From positions 1-64,000 of the forward strand of contig NZ_NHMP01000010.1 of NCBI RefSeq assembly GCF_002221595.1: a stretch of DNA of 64,000 nt, given 5' to 3'. Below, piece after piece: positions 26,107-34,923 of the stretch (positions are counted from its first letter, which is position 1; each line of letters starts with the position of its first letter). The notes below the pieces were generated by a model. That model made no database searches, had not been told where the DNA came from, and was given only the letters and a program-made list of their open reading frames with translations. The DNA comes from Turicimonas muris. GTDB lineage: Bacteria; Pseudomonadota; Gammaproteobacteria; Burkholderiales; Burkholderiaceae_F. A program made the position numbers and the translations under genes.

Positions 26107-26829
26107 TTGTCTGAATTGAAACCTGGTCTTTGTTCTCGTTTTACAGAAATTAAGAACAAGTTGAAAGAAGCCGAAAAATCTGTCGACAGAAAAGAGGGTT
26201 CTGTTGAACTGCTTCCGGTCTCCAAAACCTTCGGGATAGAAGCTATTATCGAAGGGGTAAAGTGCGGAATGACTTCTTTCGGCGAGAATTATGTTCAAGA
26301 AGGCTGTTCTAAAATTGATCTTTGCCGAAATTTGTTTCCTAACAATAGTCTTACCTGGCACCTTATTGGGCCTCTTCAATCCAATAAGACGAGGCTCGTT
26401 GCAGAAAGATTTGATTGGGTTCAAACAATCGACCGTGTAAAAATTGCACAGAGATTATCAGATCAGCGTCCTGCCGAGATGCGTCCCTTAAATGTACTTA
26501 TCGAGGTCAATATTTCAAACCAGGAGAGCAAGAGCGGTGTGGCTCCTGAGCAAGTTAGAGCTTTGGCAGATGAACTCTTAAAGATGCCGAACTTGAAATT
26601 GAGAGGCTTGATGTGCATTCCGGAGCCGGGCGAAACTCCTGAAGAAAAGCTGATTCCTCTGAGAGCCATGAAAACTCTGTTCGACAGGCTCAAGGAAGAA
26701 GGCTACGAATTCGATACCCTGTCGATGGGCATGTCAGGAGACATGGCTGAAGCTGTTCAAGCCGGATCCACGATGGTTAGAGTAGGGACCGCGATTTTCG
26801 GTCCAAGACAATACACAACACAAGGTTAA
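26107..26829 (+). CDS. yggS: YggS family PLP homeostasis protein
   Basis: A 240-residue YggS/PLPBP protein. The PLP lysine is in LLPVSKTFG near residue 39; GENYVQEG and WHLIGPLQSNK are family signatures, and the C-terminus has the SMGMSGDMAEAVQAGSTMVRVGTAIFG phosphate-binding end. It starts at TTG with AAGGAGC at good spacing. The protein binds PLP without catalysis and influences vitamin B6 and amino-acid balance. The yggS-proC order is widely conserved. Confidence 0.93.
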   Translation: MSELKPGLCSRFTEIKNKLKEAEKSVDRKEGSVELLPVSKTFGIEAIIEGVKCGMTSFGENYVQEGCSKIDLCRNLFPNNSLTWHLIGPLQSNKTRLVAERFDWVQTIDRVKIAQRLSDQRPAEMRPLNVLIEVNISNQESKSGVAPEQVRALADELLKMPNLKLRGLMCIPEPGETPEEKLIPLRAMKTLFDRLKEEGYEFDTLSMGMSGDMAEAVQAGSTMVRVGTAIFGPRQYTTQG

Positions 26830-26832
26830 AAA

Positions 26833-27663
26833 ATGACAGGCAGAAAAGTTGCTTTTATTGGCGGAGGCAATATGGCTTCCGCCATTATTTCTCGCATGGT
26901 TTCCACTTGGGATAATCCCGCTTGCATTCATGTTGCGGATAAGAATTTCGAAAAGCTTGAAAATCTACATAAAGAGTTCAACGTTACAACACATCAGGAA
27001 ACCGGAGAATGGCTTTCTGAAATGGATTGTGTCGTTTTGGCGGTCAAGCCTCAGCAGCTTCCGGAGGTATTGATTCAAAACAAAGAGTTCTTGAAAGATA
27101 CGTTCGTCCTCTCCATAGCAGCCGGCGTTAAGACCAAAGATATTGAAAAGCTTTTGGGTCAGAACAGAATCTGCCGCGTGATGCCTAATACTCCTGTCAG
27201 GGAAGGATTGGGTGTATGCGGGATTTTTATGGTTTCCAAAGAGGAAAAGGATAAAGAAACCGTTGAGGCAATTCTTAAACCGACAGGTTTGTTAATTTGG
27301 TGCACCACAGAATCCATGATCGATTCTCTCACAGCGGTAAGCGGTTCAGGTCCTGCCTATGTTTTCCTTTTCTTAGCTGCATTGGAGAAAGCTGCATTGG
27401 AATTCGGTTTCACTGCGCAAGAAGCTCACGACATGGCGGTTTATACCATCCTTGGTTCTTCAACGTTAGCACTTAAGAGCGATGAAACTTTTACATCCCT
27501 CTGTAAGAAAGTTCAAAGCAAAGGCGGAACAACAATAGAAGCGACAAAGGTCATCGAAGGCAGCGGTTTTGCAGATATGATGCTGAGAGCTATGGAAGCT
27601 TGTCGTACCCGTGCTATTGAACTTGGCGATGAATTCAGTAAGAAAGTAGAAAAAGCTGAATAA
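26833..27663 (+). CDS. proC: Pyrroline-5-carboxylate reductase
   Basis: A 276-residue ProC with the N-terminal NADPH fold (VAFIGGGNMASAII), AVKPQQLPEVL, CRVMPNTPVREGLGV and the C-terminal substrate region LTAVSGSGPAYVFLFLAALE. It makes proline from pyrroline-5-carboxylate. It starts 3 bp after yggS in the same transcript and ends at a strong bidirectional terminator. Confidence 0.95.
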   Translation: MTGRKVAFIGGGNMASAIISRMVSTWDNPACIHVADKNFEKLENLHKEFNVTTHQETGEWLSEMDCVVLAVKPQQLPEVLIQNKEFLKDTFVLSIAAGVKTKDIEKLLGQNRICRVMPNTPVREGLGVCGIFMVSKEEKDKETVEAILKPTGLLIWCTTESMIDSLTAVSGSGPAYVFLFLAALEKAALEFGFTAQEAHDMAVYTILGSSTLALKSDETFTSLCKKVQSKGGTTIEATKVIEGSGFADMMLRAMEACRTRAIELGDEFSKKVEKAE

Positions 27664-27697
27664 GCTACAGAAGAGATTTTTCCTATTTTCAAAATAA

Positions 27698-27730
27698 AAG
27701 ACGCTGGGATTATCTTGATCTCAGCGTCTT
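27698..27730. terminator. Bidirectional terminator between proC and oxyR
   Basis: AAGACGCTG pairs with CAGCGTCTT, with GAT/ATC extending the stem. It lies between the convergent stops of proC and oxyR. Confidence 0.75.
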
Positions 27731-27751
27731 AATTATTACGTTGTTAATTTT

Positions 27752-28708
27752 CTAATAACCGTCTCGAGAAAGAGAATGTGGTTCAAAAGGAAGATGATGG
27801 ATGCCCTCGAGTTTGATATGAGAGCAAGTTTCTGCTATGCGCTGTACGGCTCTTACGCGAGGGAAGCTCTTTCTCCACAAGATAGCGACAAGTCGGGTAG
27901 GGACTGGCTTTTTAAATTCGACATATTTGGTTAGTTGATCACCTACGTCATAATTTTTAGCACTGGCAGGGAACACCGACACGCCTAGTCCGCTGGAGAC
28001 CATGTATCGAAGGGTAGACAGAGTTGAACCTTCCATAAAGTGGAGATGTGAATTCGGATTAGGCTCATTCTTTAAAGAATCCGGGCATACCTTAAGAACT
28101 TGATCTCGGAAGCAGTTCCCTTGGGCCAGAATCAGCATCTTTTCCTCAATTAATTCTTTGGATTCAATTTCTGTTTTTGCTGCTAATGGGTGCTTGGCCG
28201 GAACAAGAGCGACGAACTCTTCCTCGTAGAGATAACTGCATGACAAAGTTTCGTCATAAATTGGAAGAGCACAAATTACAACATCTAAAAGACCGCTCTT
28301 TAATTTCTGAATCAGATCGGTTGTGTAACCCTCATTGATGATCAACGGCATCTGAGGAGTTCTTTCAATGGATCTTTTAATGAGTTCAGGAAGAAGATAG
28401 GGGCTTACTGTGTAGATAACTCCCATGCGGATCGGGCCGTTTAAAGGATCGCTTTCTTCCAATGGAATCTGACGGATTTTCTTAGCTTCCTCCAAAACAA
28501 CCTTGGCTTGTTCAATTATTCTTTGACCAATAGGAGTCAAAGAAATTTCAGTATTTTTTCTCTCAAAAATTTGAACGCCAAGGTCTTGTTCCAGTTTTTT
28601 AATAGCAACCGAAAGAGAAGGCTGTGAAATCTGGCATTTCTCGGCTGCTTTGCCGAAGTGCCGAAGCTGAGCAACAGCAATGGCATATTTCAACTCATTT
28701 AAGGTCAA
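27752..28708 (-). CDS. oxyR: OxyR, hydrogen peroxide-sensing LysR regulator
   Basis: A 318-residue LysR protein with the HTH RHFGKAAEKCQISQPSLSVAIKKLE. In the effector domain GNCFRDQVLKVC puts cysteines at residues 199 and 208, the redox pair and the same numbers as E. coli OxyR. It is thus a likely peroxide sensor by disulfide formation. It lies 14 bp after recG on the same strand, a neighbour often seen in betaproteobacteria, and is probably cotranscribed with it. Confidence 0.93.
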   Translation of the reverse strand: MTLNELKYAIAVAQLRHFGKAAEKCQISQPSLSVAIKKLEQDLGVQIFERKNTEISLTPIGQRIIEQAKVVLEEAKKIRQIPLEESDPLNGPIRMGVIYTVSPYLLPELIKRSIERTPQMPLIINEGYTTDLIQKLKSGLLDVVICALPIYDETLSCSYLYEEEFVALVPAKHPLAAKTEIESKELIEEKMLILAQGNCFRDQVLKVCPDSLKNEPNPNSHLHFMEGSTLSTLRYMVSSGLGVSVFPASAKNYDVGDQLTKYVEFKKPVPTRLVAILWRKSFPRVRAVQRIAETCSHIKLEGIHHLPFEPHSLSRDGY

Positions 28709-28722
28709 TTATTTCTCCTTAC

Positions 28723-30882
28723 TCATGCTTCTAAATACTTTTCTTTGCTTTCAAACCATCGGGAGGCATGAGTTTCTGCTCTTGCATCATTGGACGAAAT
28801 CCATTTTATTGCAAGTTCTTTTGCTTTATCGACTAATTCGGAATCTTGGTCGAAGTTGGCAAATCTTAGAAGAGGGACGCCGGATTGTCTAGAACCAAGA
28901 AACTCACCGGGTCCGCGAAGTTCTAAGTCTTTTTTAGCGATAACAAAGCCATCCGTAGTTTCGCGAAAGATCTTTAACCGCTGTTTCCCTTCCTGAGAAA
29001 GTTTATCTCCGAAAAGTGCTATGCAATAACTGGCTTTGCTTCCTCGGCCGACTCGACCTCTGAGCTGGTGCAATTGAGAAAGCCCGAATCTTTCGCTATG
29101 TTCAATGACCATGATGGTTGCATTTGGAACATCGACACCAACTTCAATGACAGTTGTTGAAACTAACAGGGACGTTTTTCCGGATTTGAACCGCTCCATA
29201 ATCTCATTTTTTTCCTCTGAGGTCATTTTGCCATGCAGTAGTTCAACCTTAAATTCCGTGAGAGACTGTTTTAGTTCTTCAAAAGAAATTGTTGCTGCCG
29301 TGAGATCAAGCTTCTCGCTTTCTTCAATCAAGGGACAAACCCAATAAGCTTGTCTCCCGTTTCTTAATTCTTGACGGACACTCTCAATAATTTCTTGTTT
29401 TCTTTCTAATTTGAATGTCTTGGTATTGATAGGAGTTCGCCCCGGAGGAAGCTCATCAATGACCGAAATATCAATGTCCGAAAGATAACTCATGGCTAAT
29501 GTTCGGGGAATAGGAGTGGCCGACAGCATAAGAAGATGAGGCATTAAGCCCGATGCCCCCAGAGCTCTTAAAGCCAGCCGTTGTTCAACTCCAAATCTAT
29601 GCTGCTCGTCAACAATGGCCAAACCAAGATTTTTATACTGAACTGCATCCTGTATCAGCGCATGAGTGCCCACGACAATGTCTGCGTCGGACGCAATCCT
29701 CTCTAAAGCTTCTCTTTTTTCTTTTGCTTTGAGTTTGCCTGTTAGCCAGACCACTTTAACGTCAAAGGGCTTCAGCCACTCTAAAATCTTTTTGAAATGC
29801 TGTTCAGCCAAAATTTCTGTCGGTGCCATCAGAGCAGCCTGGTATCCGTTATCGATGGTTAGGGCTGCGCTCATGGCGGCGATAATTGTTTTACCGCTTC
29901 CAACATCCCCTTGAACAAGCCGGTTCATGGGAATAGGACCTTTCATTGACTTTACAATCTCTTTCCACACCTTTACTTGAGCTTTGGTGAGTTTAAAAGG
30001 CAATGAACGGTAAAGTTTTCCTGTCAATGATCTTTCTTTGTCCTCTGGCGGGACAATTTCCGGCGCTTTAAGAGCTTCTCGTCTTTTGCGGGAAAGGGTT
30101 AGCATGATTTGCTGAGCCAGCAGCTCATCAAATTTCAGTCTCTTCCAACCGGGTGACGTTTTCATCTGAAGTTCTTCTAAATTTGCATCCGGGGCTGGAT
30201 AGTGAATGGACTCGATGGCTTTACGCAGAGGAGGAAGATTCAATTCTCTTAGCTCTTCTGCATTTAAAAGATCAATAATATCTACGTTTAAAAGTGCTGT
30301 TTGAATTCTTTTTCTTAGCCAAGGCTGTGTGATTCCTTCTCCGGCCGGATATACGGGCGTTAAGGATTTATCCAATTCTCGAGTGGGTCTCGATATTTTA
30401 GATTTCGGATGGATTATTTCTAACCCGTCTCCTTTCCAGGCACTTTTTACCTTACCGAAAAGAAGAATTTTGTTTCCCGGTTTGAAGGTATCTTTGACAG
30501 AGGGGAAATATTTAAAAAATTTAACTTGAATTGAGCCGGTCTCGTCTTCAACGACGGCTTCAAATCGTTTAGCGAAGACTTGTTCGTGAGAATCTGTGAC
30601 TACACCTTCGATTAACACGGTCTGCTCAGGCTGTGCATCTGCAATAGAAGTAATTTGAGTTTTGTCTTCATAGCGTAGGGGCAGATGAAGAACAAAATCC
30701 CATTCACGAGATAAACCTATTTTCTCCAGACGTTCTTTTATAGGAGCGCGTTTTTTTCTAACAGGTTTTTCTACTTTTTCAGATTGGGAAGCTGGTGAAG
30801 ATGTGAGCACTTCAAAAATCTCTCTTTTTAGTGCCCACATTGTAGTGGAAGTCTGATTTTTACGGTAATGGTATTCAACCAA
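28723..30882 (-). CDS. recG: ATP-dependent DNA helicase RecG
   Basis: A 719-residue RecG. The wedge (OB) domain is near residues 60-170; helicase motifs include QGDVGSGKTIIA, DEQHRFGVEQR, LMLSATPIPRTL and QLRGRVGRGS; the C-terminus has the TRG region (LELRGPGEFLGSRQSG). It remodels stalled forks and branched DNA. The start at 30882 is TTG and overlaps the upstream GntR gene by 8 bp; an internal ATG (MWALKREIF, 30840) is a plausible alternative, since the first 14 residues are not conserved in character. Confidence 0.95.
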   Translation of the reverse strand: MVEYHYRKNQTSTTMWALKREIFEVLTSSPASQSEKVEKPVRKKRAPIKERLEKIGLSREWDFVLHLPLRYEDKTQITSIADAQPEQTVLIEGVVTDSHEQVFAKRFEAVVEDETGSIQVKFFKYFPSVKDTFKPGNKILLFGKVKSAWKGDGLEIIHPKSKISRPTRELDKSLTPVYPAGEGITQPWLRKRIQTALLNVDIIDLLNAEELRELNLPPLRKAIESIHYPAPDANLEELQMKTSPGWKRLKFDELLAQQIMLTLSRKRREALKAPEIVPPEDKERSLTGKLYRSLPFKLTKAQVKVWKEIVKSMKGPIPMNRLVQGDVGSGKTIIAAMSAALTIDNGYQAALMAPTEILAEQHFKKILEWLKPFDVKVVWLTGKLKAKEKREALERIASDADIVVGTHALIQDAVQYKNLGLAIVDEQHRFGVEQRLALRALGASGLMPHLLMLSATPIPRTLAMSYLSDIDISVIDELPPGRTPINTKTFKLERKQEIIESVRQELRNGRQAYWVCPLIEESEKLDLTAATISFEELKQSLTEFKVELLHGKMTSEEKNEIMERFKSGKTSLLVSTTVIEVGVDVPNATIMVIEHSERFGLSQLHQLRGRVGRGSKASYCIALFGDKLSQEGKQRLKIFRETTDGFVIAKKDLELRGPGEFLGSRQSGVPLLRFANFDQDSELVDKAKELAIKWISSNDARAETHASRWFESKEKYLEA

Positions 30883-31597
30883 AGTTGGACATACTTAGGG
30901 TTAGAGAGAAGCGATTTCCTGGATGGAAAGACTCAGTAATCTGCAGCAGTTTATTATCGCTAGATTTGTAGTGTCTCAAAATCCTAAGAGAGGGAAGGCC
31001 GGGCGTGACAAGCAAATGTCTGGCAGCTTCATCCGGCAAAGCAACCGCTGTCACTTTCTGTGTCATTTGAGAACATCTTTCCCCATATTCTTTTTCAATG
31101 AGAGCACTTAAAAGAGGAAGGGGCTGACGTTCGGCCATCTGAGGAAGGCGACTGTAAGCAGCATTTACATATACAGTGGTCCAGACAATTGGACGTTCTT
31201 TATCTTCCGGATCAGTTAATACATTGGAAAATCTCAATAGCTTGAGTTGCTCTTCACATTCCAGCTGCAAAGCCAATGTTCTATCTACGATGCATTCAGT
31301 TGTAAGGTGCACAATCCGCTTATGCGTTTCTGATACATGATGGAATTGTGTGAGAGAAGCGGAGGAGATTAGGGGCTTGCTGCCAAGGGAGATGACTTTT
31401 GATCCTAATCGAGGCCATCGTTTAATGTATCCTAACTTAGTAAGATTGTCCAGAGCCATTCTTACCGTATATCGGCTGACGTTATATTTAGCGCAGAGTT
31501 CCATTTCCGTTGGCAGGTAGGAATTTAACGGGAAAGTACCGTCGGAAATCTCAGCAGTAAGATCATCAGCTAGTTTTACCCAACGAGCATTTCTCAT
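30875..31597 (-). CDS. GntR family regulator with UTRA domain (HutC subfamily)
   Basis: A 240-residue regulator: a winged HTH at about 8-72 (LPTEMELCAKYNVSRYTVRMALDNL) and a UTRA ligand-binding domain after residue 90. HutC-type proteins usually repress catabolic operons and respond to small metabolites. It lies directly ahead of recG with overlapping ends, which is unusual because a metabolic regulator and a DNA repair helicase have no obvious link. A perfect palindrome 34 bp upstream of its ATG may be its own operator. Confidence 0.9.
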   Translation of the reverse strand: MRNARWVKLADDLTAEISDGTFPLNSYLPTEMELCAKYNVSRYTVRMALDNLTKLGYIKRWPRLGSKVISLGSKPLISSASLTQFHHVSETHKRIVHLTTECIVDRTLALQLECEEQLKLLRFSNVLTDPEDKERPIVWTTVYVNAAYSRLPQMAERQPLPLLSALIEKEYGERCSQMTQKVTAVALPDEAARHLLVTPGLPSLRILRHYKSSDNKLLQITESFHPGNRFSLTLSMSNFG

Positions 31598-32090
31598 ATA
31601 ATCGTCTTCAGATTTGATTGTAATAAGTTTTTGTGATCACAATTTAATGGTATTCCAGATATCTTATTTTCGCAATTAAGAAAACCCAATACACATGGTT
31701 AATTTGAGAGGTTTTTTAATCTTTTTATTTGTTACTTATATCTATTAATTAAAATATTTTCTTTTAAGTTATATGAAAAATATTTAGAAAATAACCTCCC
31801 GAAAAAAATAAATACCCACCTAAACTTTCCCCACCTAATAATCGTGGGGTGAGAGCCATTGTTTCAGCGGGGGAATAAATATATATATTTGAAGAGAAAA
31901 ACCTTTAGATAATCTAAAAATAAACTGGGAGAAATTGAAGAGACAAATATTTTGCAGTTGTAAAAATGAGACAAATGTATAGCGCTTTCAAGTCACACAT
32001 ATTTTGGTGAAAATGCTTAGAAAAAGAAGTACGTCTTTTTGCGGTTTAACGTCTCTCTTTTATTAATATGTCGGAAAAGGAGGAATTTGG
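31598..32090. other. Long AT-rich divergent intergenic region
   Basis: Lies between the GntR gene and the Sel1-repeat gene. Apart from the palindrome at 31631-31642 and the SD AAGGAGG before 32091, I see no gene. Only very short reading frames occur. Confidence 0.5.
31631..31642. promoter_or_regulatory. Perfect 12-bp palindrome, candidate GntR operator
   Basis: TTGTGATCACAA is self-complementary and lies 34 bp upstream of the GntR/UTRA start. Its position suits autoregulation. The GTGA..TCAC core also resembles a CRP half-site pair but without the usual 6-bp spacer. Confidence 0.4.
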
Positions 32091-33644
32091 ATGACTCTTA
32101 GTCGATTAACCCGTACTGCTTTACCGCTTGTTCTGACAGTATTGAATCTCTCTGTGGCGGCACAACAAGCCGACATGACCCCGGCTTCAGTGCTGGAAGA
32201 CAAAATTAAGGAAAACGTTGTTGCTGCAGCATCGGATGAGTCTTCATCTTCCCAGGTATCTCTGGAAAAAAAGGCTTCTGTTGAGTCCCGGTCTTCGGCT
32301 GAAGAGAACGGCTCTGCCACAGAGAGAGCTGAGACCCAGGAAGAGAAAGCACACGAGTTAACTGAAGCAGACCAGACTCATGACGAAAACGTAAAGAGCA
32401 CACTAGTCCAAATCTCCGAAGAAGAACAAAAGAAAATCAACGACCTAATTAGACAAGCTGAAGTGTATTTATACGGTGACGGCGTCCCGGTAAATCTGCA
32501 AAAAGCCGCTGAGTTATACAATGCGGCAGGAGATTTAGGCAGTCCTAAGGCAAAGCTTCGGTTGTCTACTATGTATCGTCAAGGCCAGGGTGTTCAAAAA
32601 GATCTTAACCATGCTTTTGAGTTGGTGATGGAAGCAGCCAATCAAGACTTTGCTCCGGCTCAATCGGCTCTGAGCAGCTATTTCAGAACCGGCATAGGCG
32701 TCAATAAAGATATTGAACAAGCTAATTATTGGCTGGAGAAAGCTGCCGAAAACGGCCATACCCGCTCAAAGGTTCTTTTTTCTACAATACTTGAAAGAGA
32801 TGTTTCCAATCCTGCTTCTTTAGAAAAAGCTAAACGTTTCATTGAAGAAGTTAAGAGTGAAGCTTCTCCCCAGGAAATTTATTCCATTGGTTATTCTTAC
32901 GCCAATGGGTTTGGCTTGCCTAAAGATTTGAAGAAAGCGATGGAATGGGCAAGGCTTGGAGCGGATAAAGGAGAAGTAAATTCTATTTATCTTTTGGGAG
33001 ATTGTTACTGGCGAGAAAAAAACATTGCTGAAGCATCCGTCTGGTTTGAGAAGGCTGCAGAAAAAGGTTTGAGAGCCGCTCAGCTTCAGACTGGAAGACT
33101 TTATCGCGATGGAGCACCGGGAGTCGAAAAGAATTTAGGGAAGGCCGTTAAGTGGTTGGAGATTGCTTATCCGTCCGGAGACAAAAATGACGTTTTTAGT
33201 CTTGTCGTAATGAGGACAACGGGGCCTAAGGCTGTTAGAAATCTGGCTAAGGGGCAAGAGTGGTTAGACAGGTATATTCCGGAAGCGACAGTTGAAGAAT
33301 TAAATGAGCAGGGAGAAAAGTTTTGGAACGGGGATGGCGTTCGCAGAAACTTTAATTTAGGCGGCGCATTGTGTTTAGCCGCTCTGAAGAAAGGAGACAG
33401 GACCAATCTTTGTGGTTTTGCTGAAAAATTGGGAACCAAAAATTGGAGGAAAGCTGATTTTGTTACTTCTTACTCGTTGTTGAATCAGTGCGTAATCGAC
33501 CATCCTGAGAACGAGCAATTGAAAAAGGCATTTGATGCATTACAAGAGAGGATGTCGGCGAAACAAGTTGAAGATGCTCAGGAGTTAGATCCGACGGATG
33601 CATTGAACGACTATTTGGCAAAAAATAATCCTCAGCTCAATTAA
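32091..33644 (+). CDS. Secreted Sel1-repeat (TPR-like) protein
   Basis: A 517-residue protein with a Sec signal (about residues 1-24), a Ser/Glu-rich low-complexity linker (about 30-110) and a long array of Sel1 repeats, e.g. AEVYLYGDGVPVNLQKAAELYNAAGDLG, LSTMYRQGQGVQKDLNHAFEL and YSYANGFGLPKDLKKAMEWARLGADKG. At least seven repeats can be counted, several degenerate toward the C-terminus. Such proteins are protein-interaction scaffolds in the periplasm; the partner is unknown. SD AAGGAGG is strong. The gene stands alone ahead of tRNA-Ala. Confidence 0.85.
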   Translation: MTLSRLTRTALPLVLTVLNLSVAAQQADMTPASVLEDKIKENVVAAASDESSSSQVSLEKKASVESRSSAEENGSATERAETQEEKAHELTEADQTHDENVKSTLVQISEEEQKKINDLIRQAEVYLYGDGVPVNLQKAAELYNAAGDLGSPKAKLRLSTMYRQGQGVQKDLNHAFELVMEAANQDFAPAQSALSSYFRTGIGVNKDIEQANYWLEKAAENGHTRSKVLFSTILERDVSNPASLEKAKRFIEEVKSEASPQEIYSIGYSYANGFGLPKDLKKAMEWARLGADKGEVNSIYLLGDCYWREKNIAEASVWFEKAAEKGLRAAQLQTGRLYRDGAPGVEKNLGKAVKWLEIAYPSGDKNDVFSLVVMRTTGPKAVRNLAKGQEWLDRYIPEATVEELNEQGEKFWNGDGVRRNFNLGGALCLAALKKGDRTNLCGFAEKLGTKNWRKADFVTSYSLLNQCVIDHPENEQLKKAFDALQERMSAKQVEDAQELDPTDALNDYLAKNNPQLN

Positions 33645-33699
33645 ATTTTGAAGAAAATTTGAAAAATTAAAAAAAATCGTTTACATTTAGAAAACTTGT

Positions 33700-33775
33700 G
33701 GGACAGTAGCTCAGTTGGGAGAGCGCAGCGTTCGCAATGCTGAGGTCGAGGGTTCGATCCCCTTCTGTTCCACCA
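33700..33775 (+). tRNA. alaT-like: tRNA-Ala(CGC)
   Basis: A 76-nt cloverleaf with encoded CCA. The acceptor stem GGGACAG/CTGTTCC contains the G3-U70 wobble that marks alanine tRNAs. The D-arm has AGCTCAGTTGGGAGAGC, the anticodon stem CAGCG/TGCTG closes the loop TTCGCAA with anticodon CGC (33733-33735), and the T-arm is GAGGGTTCGATCCCC. CGC reads GCG codons. Confidence 0.95.
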
Positions 33776-34020
33776 GTTCTCCTTAACCTACACGACAGTG
33801 TACAACCGCCAAAATCTTCTTAAACCACTGAATACCAAAGGATATAAGGAATGGTGCTTGTTTTCGAAGTGGACGCAAGAAGGCGTTAGAACCTGTCAAA
33901 TATCTAATCGACTTGGACAATTACGGAAATTTTTCGGATCAATTGTATATGTAACTAGGGCGAAGATAAGAATGGCGGACGTCGCAGCGTCGATAAGTAA
34001 GCTCATTAGTCAGTCTTAGA
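33776..34020 (+). other. Possible degenerate coding sequence after tRNA-Ala
   Basis: No intact gene is recognised. A 73-codon ATG frame exists (33798-34019) but reads poorly. A second frame, ending TAA near 33955, looks more protein-like (KKALEPVKYLIDLDNYGN near its end) but lacks a start and has an in-frame TGA upstream. This may be the remnant of an element that entered at the tRNA. I found no repeat of the tRNA 3' end. Confidence 0.3.
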
Positions 34021-34024
34021 AAAC

Positions 34025-34048
34025 GAAAGGCCCAATTAAGGGCCTTTC
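34025..34048 (+). terminator. Terminator
   Basis: GAAAGGCCC-AATTAA-GGGCCTTTC is a perfect 9-bp stem followed by a T-rich tail (TGTGCTTTTCTTT). It ends transcription from the tRNA-Ala side. Confidence 0.8.
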
Positions 34049-34395
34049 TGTGCTTTTCTTTCGCTTGCGCTAGTCAGCTTGAGGTTTACCACTCAACCCC
34101 TCCGGTGAAGCTCCCTGAGCCAACGCTTGCTGACACACTCTCTCAGTTCATCGCTTAATCTGCACACCCGTTGCAGATTTTTGCCCAGTCTAAATTTTTT
34201 GTTATTTGTCAATGCTTGAGAGTCTAGGTGGGCTACGATACAACGAAGCATCTTCTTGACTCCGGCAAAGTCTTTTGCTGTGCTTCCGATGAAAAGTTTA
34301 TCACCGATGAGAGAGTTGCTAAACCATGCTTGACCGAAGAGAAAAACCGCAGTGAACTTGATTAAAATTGAGAAAATTTTCAGATTAAGAAAGCC
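34049..34395. other. Region without a supported gene
   Basis: A minus-strand frame of 103 codons (34093-34404) has a hydrophobic start and a very basic end but no recognisable family and no clear SD. It also overlaps the start of the next plus-strand gene. I do not support it as a gene. Confidence 0.4.
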
Positions 34396-34923
34396 ATGGT
34401 TCAAGATTACTTCTCACTTTACTCAAAAGACAAAACCTTTTTGCTTTTGAGAATTCACCACAAAGTTGATTTCTCAGATGAAATAGCCTGGAGCCATTGC
34501 TGGGATTTAGCTAAAGAAGATTGTGTTGAGGAAATTACAGACAAAATTTTTGCCTATCTCACCCAAGGTTTTGACTGCATAGATAGTTGGCAGGGAGACC
34601 AAGTCGGCTGGCACGAAAGTATTAAGCATCTTGGTTTTGAACCTGTTGTGACAGAAATGGAGCTTTTGCCTGCTTTTATCGAGAATTCTGCCAATTCTTA
34701 TGTTGTGAATTTGAAAAGCCGACTCCAAACCCATCAAAACCAGATATCCTCTCTGCAGATTCCAACCTATGTCGGATCACTTTACGATGCTTTATGCTCT
34801 AAAGGAATTCAATGCAAGAAACCGAGAGTGCCTAACGCAGTTTGCTATATTAAGGTTGACTCAGTTCTCACAGAGAATTGGGTTGATATCGTGAAAAATT
34901 TGGATCAATACTCATTAGATTGA
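34396..34923 (+). CDS. Hypothetical protein, unknown family
   Basis: A 175-residue soluble acidic protein with no signal peptide or membrane segment. I do not recognise a family. Visible features are a Trp-rich first half (IAWSHCWDL, SWQGDQVGWHESIKHLGFEP) and a C-terminal block with cysteines (LCSKGIQCKKPRVPNAVCYIKV). The SD is weak (AAGAAAG). It overlaps the next frame by 4 bp, so it was probably in one operon with the now broken PNPOx-like gene. Confidence 0.5.
   Translation: MVQDYFSLYSKDKTFLLLRIHHKVDFSDEIAWSHCWDLAKEDCVEEITDKIFAYLTQGFDCIDSWQGDQVGWHESIKHLGFEPVVTEMELLPAFIENSANSYVVNLKSRLQTHQNQISSLQIPTYVGSLYDALCSKGIQCKKPRVPNAVCYIKVDSVLTENWVDIVKNLDQYSLD

Noticed and set aside
33798-34019. Plus-strand frame of 73 codons after tRNA-Ala as an intact gene
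   Set aside because: No SD, composition unlike a protein, and a different frame in the same DNA looks more coding.
34093-34404. Minus-strand frame of 103 codons
   Set aside because: No family, weak start, implausible basic end and overlap with the start of the plus-strand gene at 34396.
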